Below are positions 8,512-16,634 of a stretch of 64,000 nt of DNA, piece after piece. Source of the stretch: Rhodospirillaceae bacterium (GTDB taxonomy: Bacteria > Pseudomonadota > Alphaproteobacteria > UBA8366 > Aestuariispiraceae). The notes beneath the pieces were generated by a model that was not told where the DNA came from, ran no database searches, and was given only the letters and a program-made list of their open reading frames with translations. Numbering within the stretch: the first letter of the stretch is position 1; every line of letters begins with the position of its first letter. The DNA is taken from positions 252,917 through 316,916 of the forward strand of contig PAQY01000012.1 of assembly GCA_002709955.1 (NCBI GenBank), in the 5' to 3' direction. The translations under genes were made by a program, and so were the position numbers.

Positions 8512-9000
8512 TTAGGCGGCGATTGGCTTCATCATCTTCTCAACGACGACGGTGAACTGTGCCTGGATCGGCTCAACGGTTTCGTTGGCAACCTTCAGGC
8601 TCATTTCAGAAACCTTGGTGCTTTCGGCAACAAAGGCGTCGAACTGAGAACGGGCCAGGTCAGACTGAATTTCAACAACATCATTCAGCGTCTTGGCAGT
8701 CATCATTGCCTTGGTGGCGCTGACATTGGCTTCAGCCTGGCTTTGAGCGAAAGCGAACAGCGTCTTGCCCAGGTCTTCCATGCCTTTGGTCATCACGTTG
8801 CCAGCCTTAACATAGGCATCAACGGCTTCTTTGTTATAAACAGCGAAGTCGTCATAGCTCTTCAGGGCAGCATTCGAAGCCTTTTCGACCTGTTCCTTGG
8901 TCGCAGCAACGGCCTGTTCAACAGACTGTTTGCCCGCGGCAACAGCGTCGTCCATCGGCTTGGTGTCAATGGTCGGGGTGGTTTTCTTAGCGGTTGTCAT
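8512..9000 (-). CDS. Phasin family protein
   Basis: A roughly 162-residue, Ala/Lys/Glu-rich, almost entirely helical protein of the phasin_2 type, with a typical amphipathic central region (YDDFAVYNKEAVDAYVKAGN, then a QSDLARSQFDAFVAESTKVSE stretch with the family's phenylalanine). Phasins coat polyhydroxyalkanoate granules; some relatives only have a stress or carbon-storage role, and no PHA synthase lies in this window. Two consecutive ATGs exist (9003 and 9000); the second has the better spacing from GGAG. It has its own terminator and a long AT-rich promoter region, suggesting strong and regulated monocistronic expression. Confidence 0.9.
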   Translation of the reverse strand: MTTAKKTTPTIDTKPMDDAVAAGKQSVEQAVAATKEQVEKASNAALKSYDDFAVYNKEAVDAYVKAGNVMTKGMEDLGKTLFAFAQSQAEANVSATKAMMTAKTLNDVVEIQSDLARSQFDAFVAESTKVSEMSLKVANETVEPIQAQFTVVVEKMMKPIAA

Positions 9001-9413
9001 CATACTCTCCTTCAGGTGTTTCCAGCGGCCATACGGCCAATCCGGGGATCAACGGGAAGCCCCGGACCCTCCGGCGCTTCTATCGGCAGTGATTCTCGCT
9101 GTCGGTCAGCGGAAATGGTGCACTGCAACAATTTCTATACACGCTATATGAGAAACATGCCTTCAAAGGTCAAGAGAAATTTTTGTGCACCGCAACATAA
9201 ATTTTTTAAAATTGGTAATTCTTTGTTAATTAACAGGTGGTTAAATGATTATGAAGCTATCCTGACAAGGCGGGTTTCCTGATGTTTTTAATCACCAGCC
9301 TTGTTGGTTTGGCATGGACTTTCCATTGGACCGATCCGAAAGAGTCAGCGTAATCTAACCGATTGGCGCATTCCCGTGATCCATATTTATAAGATGTATA
9401 GAACGAGGCTAGG
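9001..9413. other. Intergenic promoter region, phasin/Anbu, with a CtrA-like site
   Basis: A 413-bp AT-rich gap between two divergent genes, presumably holding both promoters. The clearest element is a TTAA-N7-TTAA sequence at 9230-9244. A 23-codon open frame (9282-9353) encodes a hydrophobic peptide, but lacks a well-spaced ribosome site and is not called. Nothing else is recognised. Confidence 0.6.
9230..9244. promoter_or_regulatory. Candidate CtrA-binding site (TTAA-N7-TTAA)
   Basis: TTAACAGGTGGTTAA matches the alphaproteobacterial CtrA full-site consensus, which is two TTAA half-sites with 7-bp spacing. It lies about 170 bp upstream of the Anbu gene and 230 bp upstream of the phasin gene. 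The match is exact, but the surrounding sequence is AT-rich, so chance occurrence is possible. Confidence 0.45.
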
Positions 9414-10187
9414 ATGACCTATTGTTTGGCGATTAAAGTGCAGGAAGGGCTTGTCTGCTTGGCAGATGGCCGGATCACGGCAGGCACACAGGTGACAACG
9501 GCACGAAAGGTGGAATTCATCGGGCCGCGATCCGCCTCTGTCCTGACCATGACATCCGGGCTGCGATCCCTGCGCGATAAAACACTGGCCTATCAGAAGC
9601 GCGCAATTCGTCGCGATAATGGTAAGGCCTATGCCACAATGCTGGACGCTGTGGAGGCCTATTGTGATTGCCTGCGCCAGGTCTATGACGAGGATGCAGA
9701 AGATCTGGAGCGGTCAAAGTTAAGCTTCAATCTGCACAGCATTATCGCTGGAAAAATGTCTGAGGATGAAGAGCCAACGGCCTTTATGGTCTATCCAGAG
9801 GGCAATTGGATCGAGGTTGATACCCGTACCCCCTATCTTTCAATCGGGGAGACTAGCTATGGAAAGCCTATTCTGGATCGGGCGCTGACCAGCAAGACGG
9901 ATTTGAAAACCGCGACCAATCTGGCGTATCTGTCTTTTGACTCAACCCGGATCAGTGCGGCTGATGTTGGGTTCCCAATCGATTTGATCACCTATGCAAA
10001 TTCAGACCATATCTGGCGCGAAACCCAGTATGACTATGATGATGTGCTGGAAGTGCGGCGCTGGTGGAACGAGAATTTGCGCCAGATGGCAATCAAAATG
10101 CCCGACGGCCCCTGGGCACAGACATTACTGCCGCCAGCATCGCTGTCAAACACCCTGACCCTGATTAAGGACGAGGAGCGACGCTAG
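9414..10187 (+). CDS. Anbu-type proteasome-like peptidase
   Basis: A 257-residue Ntn-hydrolase-fold protein of the Anbu (ancestral beta subunit, bacterial proteasome homologue) family. After Met removal Thr2 would be the nucleophile (MTYCLAIKVQEGLV); the proteasome Asp17 equivalent is in LADGR and the conserved lysine is in ARKVEFIG. A C-terminal W-rich segment (EVRRWWNENL) is typical of Anbu. It should form open-ring or helical assemblies in the cytoplasm; substrates are unknown. It lacks the usual Anbu partners (alpha-E, ATP-grasp and transglutaminase-like genes) next to it. GAGG sits just upstream of the ATG. Confidence 0.88.
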   Translation: MTYCLAIKVQEGLVCLADGRITAGTQVTTARKVEFIGPRSASVLTMTSGLRSLRDKTLAYQKRAIRRDNGKAYATMLDAVEAYCDCLRQVYDEDAEDLERSKLSFNLHSIIAGKMSEDEEPTAFMVYPEGNWIEVDTRTPYLSIGETSYGKPILDRALTSKTDLKTATNLAYLSFDSTRISAADVGFPIDLITYANSDHIWRETQYDYDDVLEVRRWWNENLRQMAIKMPDGPWAQTLLPPASLSNTLTLIKDEERR

Positions 10188-10202
10188 CCGCTCCTGTTCT
10201 CC

Positions 10203-10922
10203 TTAATGTGATACGGAAACACCGTTCGCATTGACCCGCATGTTATAGATAAAACCGCCTTCATCGGCTGCGGATCTGCCGCCCATCGCCTGATTTGGCG
10301 TCAGGGTAATGCGTTTCCCATCCGTCGGGGGCTGGCGCACCGCTATGTCGTTCTGATCAATCTGATACAGGATTTCCGGGAAGGTGAGGGCCTGAAAATC
10401 CGCATCGGGATACTCGTAGGCCTGGAAAGAAAATTCACCATCTCGGCATCCTGCAACCAGCCAGGCAAAGGAGGTTGAGGCAATCTTCTTACCAACCGGG
10501 GCGGGCCGTGTGGACCATCCAGACGCCAGCAGGTCCTGTCGAATGGCGTCTAATTTATCGGCGGGCACTGCCTCCACCTTGTCAAAGGGGCGGAAGGGTC
10601 GGCTGGGATCCGACAAAAATTCCCAGGGGAACCAATCACTGGCCGCGACGGTCAGGATTCGGCTGCGCAACTGGGCCATAGGGGTGACGTCGGCATCAAT
10701 ATCATAAATGCGGACTTGGACATTTCGGTCGGCGATATAGGTCAGCCGATACCGTTCGCGCCCATCGACGCGACATGCTGTCGCAATGTCTTCGCCGCTG
10801 ATAAAGGAAAACCAGGTGGTGCGACGATTCAGGGGGTTGTCGATCTCTCCACTGCTGGCGCAGCCGGTTAAGATTATGAATAGACTCAATAATCCCAAGG
10901 GTGCGAGTCGCGATTTGGTCAT
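10203..10922 (-). CDS. Hypothetical lipoprotein
   Basis: A 239-residue protein with a type II signal peptide: basic MTKSR start, hydrophobic stretch, and lipobox LTGC at about residues 18-21. The mature part contains the conserved-looking WFPWEFLSD and FRPFDKVEAVP segments and a short C-terminus. No family is recognised. AGGA precedes the ATG directly. It is convergent with the Anbu gene (15-bp gap) and divergent from the D,D-carboxypeptidase gene 215 bp away. It is expected to be anchored in the outer membrane because the residue after the lipid-modified Cys is Ala rather than Asp. Confidence 0.8.
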   Translation of the reverse strand: MTKSRLAPLGLLSLFIILTGCASSGEIDNPLNRRTTWFSFISGEDIATACRVDGRERYRLTYIADRNVQVRIYDIDADVTPMAQLRSRILTVAASDWFPWEFLSDPSRPFRPFDKVEAVPADKLDAIRQDLLASGWSTRPAPVGKKIASTSFAWLVAGCRDGEFSFQAYEYPDADFQALTFPEILYQIDQNDIAVRQPPTDGKRITLTPNQAMGGRSAADEGGFIYNMRVNANGVSVSH

Positions 10923-11137
10923 TCCTGGTTCCTGTTCTTTGGCTATATTTCACAAACTCAGTCTTTGCTGGCATATGGTTGTTGCGACTGCGGCGCGCAA
11001 ATAGATTTTTGTAAATTCAACTTTTGTAATAGACACAGAGTGTTACTTGAAGTATTAAAGATTCGAGGTCAACTGGGGGTTTGTCGAAAGTCACCCCTTA
11101 GGACATAGGAAGAATTCCGAAAGACTAAGGTGGCATC

Positions 11138-12301
11138 GTGAAAGTCATAACAGCATTTCTCTTGGGCCTGGCCCTTGTTTATTCGACTGTTCCTGCGAAA
11201 CAGGCAGAAGCACGGTATGCATCCATAGTGATTGATGCTGATTCCGGCCGCGTGTTACATGCGACAAATGAAGATGACCGAAATTATCCGGCGTCTTTAA
11301 CCAAAATCATGACCCTTTACATGGCTTTTGATGCCCTGAAACAGGGGAAGCTGTCGCTGAAAAGCCGGTTGCCGGTTTCCAAGCGCGCATCCGGCATGGC
11401 ACCGTCGAAACTAGGCCTTAAGCCAGGACAGACCATCACCTTGGAAGACGCGATGTTGGCGCTGGTCACAAAATCCGCCAATGACGTTGCGGTTGTTGTG
11501 GCGGAAGCCCTGGGGGGCACAGAAATCAATTTTGCGATCCAGATGACGGAACGCGCCCGCCAATTGGGGATGAGCCGCACTACCTTTAAAAATGCCAGTG
11601 GCCTGCCCAATCGACGCCAGCTTTCCACAGCGCGCGATATGGCCATGCTGGGCCTGCGCATCCGACAGGATTTTCCAGACTATTACGCGTATTTCGCGAC
11701 GACCCATTTCAAACATGCCGGTCGGACCTTTAAAAACCACAACACCTTGCTGTCCTCCTATGAAGGGACGGACGGGATTAAAACCGGCTATATTCGGGCC
11801 AGCGGTTTCAATCTGGTCGCATCTGTCGAGCGCAATGGCCATCGCTTGATTGGCGTTGTTTTTGGCGGCAAGTCCGGTGCGTCGCGCGATCTGCATATGA
11901 AAAAATTACTGGATGCCGGTTTCCGGCAGATTCTGGATGAATCGCTGCCCCGCAATGACATGGTTGCGGTAAACATGCCCACCAATCAAAAGGTTCAGAT
12001 CGCCGAAGATCAGGTGCCTCAAGGGGATGCCGCATCGGATGTGGACCTGACCGAATTGCAAACCACGCGCTGGACCATTCAGGTCGGTGCTTTCAGTCGG
12101 TCGGATGCTGCCCGAACTGTCGCGCAACAGGCCGTCTCACGGCTTGGTGATCTGGGCGAGGGGTCGGTTGTCGTTGTTGATACGTCTGGAAAGTTTCATC
12201 GCTCCCGCGTGGCGGGTTTTGATAAGCGCAGCGCCTTTGCCGCCTGCAAAATGCTGAAGGCAAAGAAAATGGATTGCATCGTTTTCGCGCCCCAGGGCTG
12301 A
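11138..12301 (+). CDS. D-alanyl-D-alanine carboxypeptidase with C-terminal SPOR domain
   Basis: A 387-residue periplasmic penicillin-binding protein (S11 family). After an N-terminal signal peptide (cleavage near QAEA, residue 25) come the three active-site motifs: SLTK (Ser53-Lys56), SAN in TKSANDVAVV, and KTG in DGIKTGYIRASG. Residues about 305-385 form a SPOR domain (WTIQVGAFSR ... VVDTSGKFHRSRVAGF) that binds denuded septal glycan strands. It trims the pentapeptide stem, probably at the division septum. The start is a GTG at 11138 with AAGG about 8 nt upstream; no ATG fits the signal peptide. Confidence 0.93.
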   Translation: MKVITAFLLGLALVYSTVPAKQAEARYASIVIDADSGRVLHATNEDDRNYPASLTKIMTLYMAFDALKQGKLSLKSRLPVSKRASGMAPSKLGLKPGQTITLEDAMLALVTKSANDVAVVVAEALGGTEINFAIQMTERARQLGMSRTTFKNASGLPNRRQLSTARDMAMLGLRIRQDFPDYYAYFATTHFKHAGRTFKNHNTLLSSYEGTDGIKTGYIRASGFNLVASVERNGHRLIGVVFGGKSGASRDLHMKKLLDAGFRQILDESLPRNDMVAVNMPTNQKVQIAEDQVPQGDAASDVDLTELQTTRWTIQVGAFSRSDAARTVAQQAVSRLGDLGEGSVVVVDTSGKFHRSRVAGFDKRSAFAACKMLKAKKMDCIVFAPQG

Positions 12302-12327
12302 CCCCACAAGACTGGACAGGGCGCTGA

Positions 12328-12660
12328 ATGAAGCTTTCAAACATCCCCTTTGGCATCACCGACTGGGCTGATATTTCAGAAACACGACATCAGGGCGAGA
12401 CGGGATATGCCATCTGGCGGACCCAGAATTTTGGGGATATCCGCGTTCGGATGGTCACCTACAGCCCCAATTATTTGGCCGACCATTGGTGCCAGAAGGG
12501 CCACATCCTTTTGTGCCTGGAAGGCGAATTGCACACAGAACTGGACGATGGTCGCAGATTTGTCCTGACGCCTGGCACCAGCTATCAAGTCGCCGATCAG
12601 GCAGAGCCCCATCGATCCTCCACCGGGGATCAAGGCGCAGTCCTGTTTATCGTGGACTAG
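12328..12660 (+). CDS. DHCW-motif cupin fold protein
   Basis: A 110-residue single-domain cupin. The motif ADHWCQKGHILLCLEGEL marks the small DHCW-type cupin family, and the second cupin motif is PGTSYQVADQAEPHRSS. Metal-binding His/Asp residues are plausible, but the reaction is unknown. It begins 26 bp after the carboxypeptidase stop on the same strand, so it is probably co-transcribed, though no functional link is apparent. Confidence 0.85.
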   Translation: MKLSNIPFGITDWADISETRHQGETGYAIWRTQNFGDIRVRMVTYSPNYLADHWCQKGHILLCLEGELHTELDDGRRFVLTPGTSYQVADQAEPHRSSTGDQGAVLFIVD

Positions 12661-12819
12661 GGTAATTCCAGGCTAGTCACCGGCATTGTGTCATCATCTC
12701 TTTGACAGGCATTCCGACAGGGATGGCACTCTCCAATAATTCTTAGTGGCTCTTTTACCCGGCATGAACGCGCTGTATCGCTTTCGACACACACACAGTC
12801 TTTGTTGAAAGGGTACAGA

Positions 12820-13557
12820 ATGAAACCGGTTGTGAATGAATTGGGCCAATTGATCGGGCCCGCGGTTCCTAATTTTACACCGCCTCAGCCCCCCACCATT
12901 TCAGTCATGACCGGACGGACAGGGCGGTTGGAGCGGGTTGACCCGGACCGTCACGCCGCCGATCTCCACGCGGCCAATTCTCAGGCGAAAGACGCGCGTT
13001 ACTGGACCTATTTGCCTTATGGTCCCTTCGCGTCGCTGGCAGACTATCGCGCCTGGATGGTCAAGTCATGCCTGGGCACGGACCCTTTATTTTATGCAGT
13101 GATTGATCAGGCAACAGACAAGGCGGTCGGCCTTGCCAGCTACCTGCGCATCGATCCGAAAGTGTCTTCCATAGAAGTCGGGCATATCAATTATTCGCCC
13201 CTTATGCAGCGGACGGTGCTGTCTACAGAAGCGATGTTTTTGATGATGTCCCATGTATTCGATGATTTGGGATACCGGCGCTATGAATGGAAATGCAATG
13301 ATTTGAACGAAGCATCCAAGGCCGCTGCGCTACGCCTGGGATTCAGTTATGAAGGAACGTTCCGCCAAATGTCTGTCGTTAAAGGACATAACCGGGACAC
13401 GGCCTGGTTCTCCTTGCTGGACCGTGAATGGCCCGCACTAAAGAGGGCGTTTCAAACCTGGCTGGACCCGAAGAATTTTGATGATCAGGGCAACCAAAAA
13501 CAATCGTTGAGCCGTTTGACGGCCGCCGCGATTGCGCAGGTCCAGGCGGCTGACTGA
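12820..13557 (+). CDS. GNAT family acetyltransferase (RimJ/RimL type)
   Basis: A 245-residue RimJ/RimL-like acetyltransferase. The N-terminal substrate segment is followed by the core: AVGLASYLRIDPK, EVGHINYSP, an acetyl-CoA helix with LSTEAMFLMMSHVFDDLGYRR, and NEASKAAALRLGFSYEG. This subgroup acetylates small molecules or protein N-termini; the acceptor is unknown. The ATG at 12820 has AAAGGG 8 nt upstream; a TTG 18 bp earlier keeps the frame open but has no better site. It appears monocistronic, following a 159-bp gap after the cupin gene. Confidence 0.88.
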   Translation: MKPVVNELGQLIGPAVPNFTPPQPPTISVMTGRTGRLERVDPDRHAADLHAANSQAKDARYWTYLPYGPFASLADYRAWMVKSCLGTDPLFYAVIDQATDKAVGLASYLRIDPKVSSIEVGHINYSPLMQRTVLSTEAMFLMMSHVFDDLGYRRYEWKCNDLNEASKAAALRLGFSYEGTFRQMSVVKGHNRDTAWFSLLDREWPALKRAFQTWLDPKNFDDQGNQKQSLSRLTAAAIAQVQAAD

Positions 13558-13568
13558 GTGCCGGGGCG

Positions 13569-13736
13569 TTAGGCTGTCTCGGCGTCCTCTGCAGACGTTG
13601 GTTCTTCAGGCATATTCTTTTGAATCAGATCCAGGATCTTGACCGCCAATTCGTAGGGCATTTCCATTTGGATATTGACCTTCAAAGAGGTGGGGAGGGT
13701 CGCGCTGCCGCTGAATTCCAGAATTTTCTCTGCCAT
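13569..13736 (-). CDS. Small T6SS-adjacent protein, short paralog
   Basis: A 55-residue open frame beginning MAEKILEFSG, with a purine-rich ribosome site upstream (AGAGAAGAGAG). Its residues 2-40 align without gaps to residues 3-41 of the neighbouring 95-residue protein (shared pattern E-I-x-E, G, hydrophobic strand, E-x-P, A-x-x-I-L), so the two are paralogs. It lacks the long Lys/Ala/Glu tail of the partner and ends in an acidic segment. Conserved similarity between neighbours supports real translation. It is the second gene of a leftward pair divergent from the T6SS genes. The function is unknown. Confidence 0.7.
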   Translation of the reverse strand: MAEKILEFSGSATLPTSLKVNIQMEMPYELAVKILDLIQKNMPEEPTSAEDAETA

Positions 13737-13801
13737 GGGTCTCTCTTCTCTCGGGACTCGGTTAGGGGCTTTACTTGGGGCTCACCTTGGAAGGGCTTCG
13801 T

Positions 13802-14089
13802 TTAATCTGCCTGGGCGGTCGTATCGCTACTGCCCTTTGCCGTGCCGGACTTCTTTGCTTTCGCGGCTTCCGTCTTGGCGGCCTTGCGGGCTTCCGCCTC
13901 TGCCTTGCGGCGCTCCGCTTCGTCGCGGCGCATCCTGGCAGCTTCTTCTTTTTGCTTCTGATCCTTATAATCATGAACAGTTTGAAGTATCTGCATCGCC
14001 TGATCATGAGGCAATTCTAAATCAATTCGTATGCGGATGTGACCGTTGGGGCTGTCTGTCCCAATTAATTCAATAATTTCATCACTCAT
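13802..14089 (-). CDS. Small T6SS-adjacent protein with charged helical tail
   Basis: A 95-residue protein. Residues 1-45 form a compact segment with a beta strand (HIRIRIDLELP) and a helix (QAMQILQTVHDY) that is shared with the adjacent 55-residue paralog. Residues 45-95 are a highly charged Ala/Lys/Glu/Arg tail likely to be an extended helix or disordered. GGAGG is placed about 9 nt before the ATG. It is divergently oriented to tssB with 409 bp between. The name or function of the family is not known to me; position suggests a regulatory, adaptor or chaperone role for the T6SS. Confidence 0.75.
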   Translation of the reverse strand: MSDEIIELIGTDSPNGHIRIRIDLELPHDQAMQILQTVHDYKDQKQKEEAARMRRDEAERRKAEAEARKAAKTEAAKAKKSGTAKGSSDTTAQAD

Positions 14090-14498
14090 AGGGGAATGCC
14101 TCCCGGACCGTTTTTCTGTATTATTCAGTGTAGACGGATTTATTGCATTTCACCACAATATGATTTTATTGTTATTTATCAATTGGTTATATATTAATTA
14201 AAAATTAAGGAAATAGCGGGTGTTGTATCAGTAATCGATTTAGGTGCTCATAAGGCTATTTAAGTAACATAATTTGAAAAAAAGATAGAGCATAGAAACT
14301 CTTGCAATAGTAAGTGACTTTCATTTAACTTGTCTTGCGAATCATCACGCGGAAGCCGATTCGAAATTGGGGCATCCGGCGGTGTACGCCGCAAAAGTTT
14401 AATCTGGCAGCTTTTAAAAGCTGAAGTCGTTAGCAGAGTGCTTGGTTGGTCACCCGGATTGGGGTGATGGCCGGGCGGTCCGATGAAGGGGGACATCG
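14090..14498. promoter_or_regulatory. Divergent control region of the T6SS block
   Basis: A 409-bp gap, strongly AT-rich from 14140 to 14330 and less so near tssB. It contains a TTAA-N7-TTAA sequence at 14194-14208 (weak evidence in such AT-rich DNA), a perfect 16-bp palindrome at 14408-14423, and a GGCG-gtgta-CGCC inverted repeat just before it. No sigma-54 GG-N10-GC element with flanking consensus was found near tssB. Confidence 0.6.
14408..14423. promoter_or_regulatory. 16-bp palindrome upstream of tssB
   Basis: CAGCTTTTAAAAGCTG is a perfect palindrome 75 bp before the tssB start. Its place fits an operator for a dimeric regulator of the T6SS genes. The hexamer core is AT-rich and no regulator is encoded beside it. 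Confidence 0.45.
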
Positions 14499-15017
14499 AT
14501 GTCCGATAGTATTCAGCACAAGATCAGTCGGGTCCGCCCGCCGCGCGTTCAGATCACCTATGATGTGGAAATCGGCAATGCGATCCAGATGAAGGAATTG
14601 CCTTTCGTCATGGGCATTATCTCTGATCTGTCGGGTAAGCCGTCAGAGCCTTTGCCAAAGATGAAAGAGCGCAAATTCGTCGAAATTGACCGCGACAACT
14701 TCAACGATATTCTGGCCAGCATTAAGCCGCGCCTTGCCTTCCAGGTCGACAATAAGATGGCCGAGGAAGACAGCAAAGAAGGCGGCAAGATGAATGTTGA
14801 ACTGAACTTTCGCTCGCTGGAAGATTTTGAACCCGTACAGGTCGTCAAGCAGATCGAGCCACTGCGCAAGCTGTATGAGGCCCGCCAGCGGTTAAGCGAC
14901 CTGCTGACCAAGCTGGATGGTAACGACGACCTAGAAGCGCTGTTGCGTGAAATGGTCGGCGACGCGGACAAGCAGAAGGAAGTTAAGAAGCTTCTGGAAG
15001 ATTCAAAGGGCAAGTAA
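14499..15017 (+). CDS. tssB: T6SS contractile sheath small subunit TssB (VipA/ImpB)
   Basis: A 172-residue sheath protein with the family's N-terminal segment SRVRPPRVQITYDVEIGNA, the central LPFVMGIISDLSG and the DRDNFNDILASIKPRL region, and a charged C-terminal helix. TssB pairs with TssC to build the cytoplasmic contractile sheath around the Hcp tube. A GGGGG-type ribosome site precedes the ATG. It opens the rightward T6SS block and is followed by tssC after 84 bp. Confidence 0.97.
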   Translation: MSDSIQHKISRVRPPRVQITYDVEIGNAIQMKELPFVMGIISDLSGKPSEPLPKMKERKFVEIDRDNFNDILASIKPRLAFQVDNKMAEEDSKEGGKMNVELNFRSLEDFEPVQVVKQIEPLRKLYEARQRLSDLLTKLDGNDDLEALLREMVGDADKQKEVKKLLEDSKGK

Positions 15018-15101
15018 GCTCACAGGCTGGATTTAACGCCACGACACGGCGGCATGGATATATCCGGACCCGAAAAGGGGACCCGATAAAGGGGAATTAG
15101 G

Positions 15102-16553
15102 ATGGCGGACAAGACCGAGGAACTCAACGCACTCGAACAGATTATGATCGAGGGCAAGCTGGCGCGGGACGAAGGGCAAAAGGCATATGCCCAAGACCTG
15201 ATCGGGGAGTTCATAGATTCTGTTGTTGAGTCGGGCACGGATGTATCCAGCGACACGGTCGCATCGATCAATCAGAAGATCGCGGAAATCGACGCGCTGA
15301 TCACCGAACAGTTGAACGAAGTCATGCATCAGCCCGACTTCCAAAAGCTGGAAGCTAGTTGGCGCGGGCTGCATTTTCTGGTCATGGGAACAGAAACCGG
15401 CACCCAGCTTAAGCTGCGTGTGCTGAACACCTCGTCCAAGGACTTGCTGGCCGATTTGGAAAAGGCGGTTGAATTTGACCAGTCCGCCTTGTTCAAAATG
15501 ATCTATGAAGAAGAATACGGCACGTTTGGCGGCCATCCCTATAGCTGCCTGATGGCGGATTTTGAATTCGGTCGTCACCCCCAGCAGTTTGCGCTGATGG
15601 AAAAGCTGGCGGAAGTGGCGGCGGCGGCGCATGCGCCGATGATCGCATCGGCCTCTCCGCGCATGTTTGATATGGACAGCTTTATTGATCTGGGGACCCC
15701 GCGCGATCTGTCGAAGATTTTTGAAAGCGCGGAAATGGTCAAATGGCGCAGCTTCCGCGACAGCGATGACAGCCGCTATATGGTGCTGACGCTGCCGCAT
15801 ACGCTGATGCGTCTGCCCTATGGGCCCAATACGGTGCCGGTTGAAGGCATTGATTTCGCAGAAGATGTCGATGGTCGCGATCATTCCAAATATCTGTGGG
15901 GCAGTGCTGCCTGGGCGATGGCTCAGCGTATCACCAATGCCTTCTCGATGTATGGCTGGACCGCGGCAATCCGCGGTGTTGAAGGCGGGGGCGTGGTCAA
16001 GGGCCTGCCGACCCATACGTTTAAAACCGATGAAGGCGATATCGCGCTGAAATGCCCGACGGAAATCGCCATCACCGATCGCCGTGAAAAGGAATTGTCG
16101 GATCTGGGCTTTATCGCGCTGTGTCATTGCAAGGGCACGGACTATGCCGCGTTCTTTGGCGGTCAGACGGTTCAGAAACCCAAGAAATACAATCTGGACT
16201 CCGCCAATGCCAATGCGGCCCTGTCGGCGCGCCTGCCCTATATTATGGCGGCATCGCGCTTCGCCCATTACATGAAGGCGATCATGCGTGATAAGGTCGG
16301 CAGCTTCCTGACCGCGGCCAATGTTGAAGAATATCTGAACACCTGGATCGCGAACTACGTTCTGCTGACCGATGATGCGCCCCAGAATACCAAGGCGCGG
16401 TTCCCCTTGCGGGAAGCGCGGGTTGATGTTCGCGAAATTCCTGGCAAGCCGGGGGCTTACAATGCGACGGTATTCTTGAAGCCGCATTTCCAGTTGGAAG
16501 AACTGACCGCGTCGGTTCGTCTGGTCGCGGAACTGCCGCCGCCTGCCGCTTAA
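15102..16553 (+). CDS. tssC: T6SS contractile sheath large subunit TssC (VipB/ImpC)
   Basis: A 483-residue sheath subunit of normal family length. Recognisable segments include KLEASWRGLHFLV near residue 83, IYEEEYGTFGGHPYSCLMADFEFG, the LTLPHTLMRLPYG stretch and the C-terminal TVFLKPHFQLEELTASVRLVAELP. It assembles with TssB in the cytoplasm; contraction drives the Hcp needle outward, and ClpV (not in this window) recycles it. The ATG at 15102 follows GGGGAATTAGG. An apparent long frame on the opposite strand is coding shadow. Confidence 0.97.
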   Translation: MADKTEELNALEQIMIEGKLARDEGQKAYAQDLIGEFIDSVVESGTDVSSDTVASINQKIAEIDALITEQLNEVMHQPDFQKLEASWRGLHFLVMGTETGTQLKLRVLNTSSKDLLADLEKAVEFDQSALFKMIYEEEYGTFGGHPYSCLMADFEFGRHPQQFALMEKLAEVAAAAHAPMIASASPRMFDMDSFIDLGTPRDLSKIFESAEMVKWRSFRDSDDSRYMVLTLPHTLMRLPYGPNTVPVEGIDFAEDVDGRDHSKYLWGSAAWAMAQRITNAFSMYGWTAAIRGVEGGGVVKGLPTHTFKTDEGDIALKCPTEIAITDRREKELSDLGFIALCHCKGTDYAAFFGGQTVQKPKKYNLDSANANAALSARLPYIMAASRFAHYMKAIMRDKVGSFLTAANVEEYLNTWIANYVLLTDDAPQNTKARFPLREARVDVREIPGKPGAYNATVFLKPHFQLEELTASVRLVAELPPPAA

Positions 16554-16562
16554 TGGAATGAT

Positions 16563-16578
16563 CGGGCTGTTTGGCCCG
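16563..16578 (+). other. Short stem-loop between tssC and hcp
   Basis: CGGGC-TGTTTG-GCCCG, a 5-bp GC stem 10 nt after the tssC stop and about 55 nt before hcp. It lacks a U tract, so it is more likely an mRNA processing or stability element than a terminator. Confidence 0.45.
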
Positions 16579-16634
16579 GGACACGCGGCGGCGGATGCCA
16601 CCGCATCGACACGATGAGATAAGGAAAAGGCGCA

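Noticed and set aside
9282..9353. 23-codon hydrophobic peptide between phasin and Anbu
   Set aside because: No well-spaced ribosome site and no evidence of conservation; chance occurrence in AT-rich DNA is likely.
14194..14208. CtrA-type TTAA-N7-TTAA before the T6SS block
   Set aside because: It lies in an A/T-only run where this pattern is expected by chance; kept only as a note under the intergenic feature.
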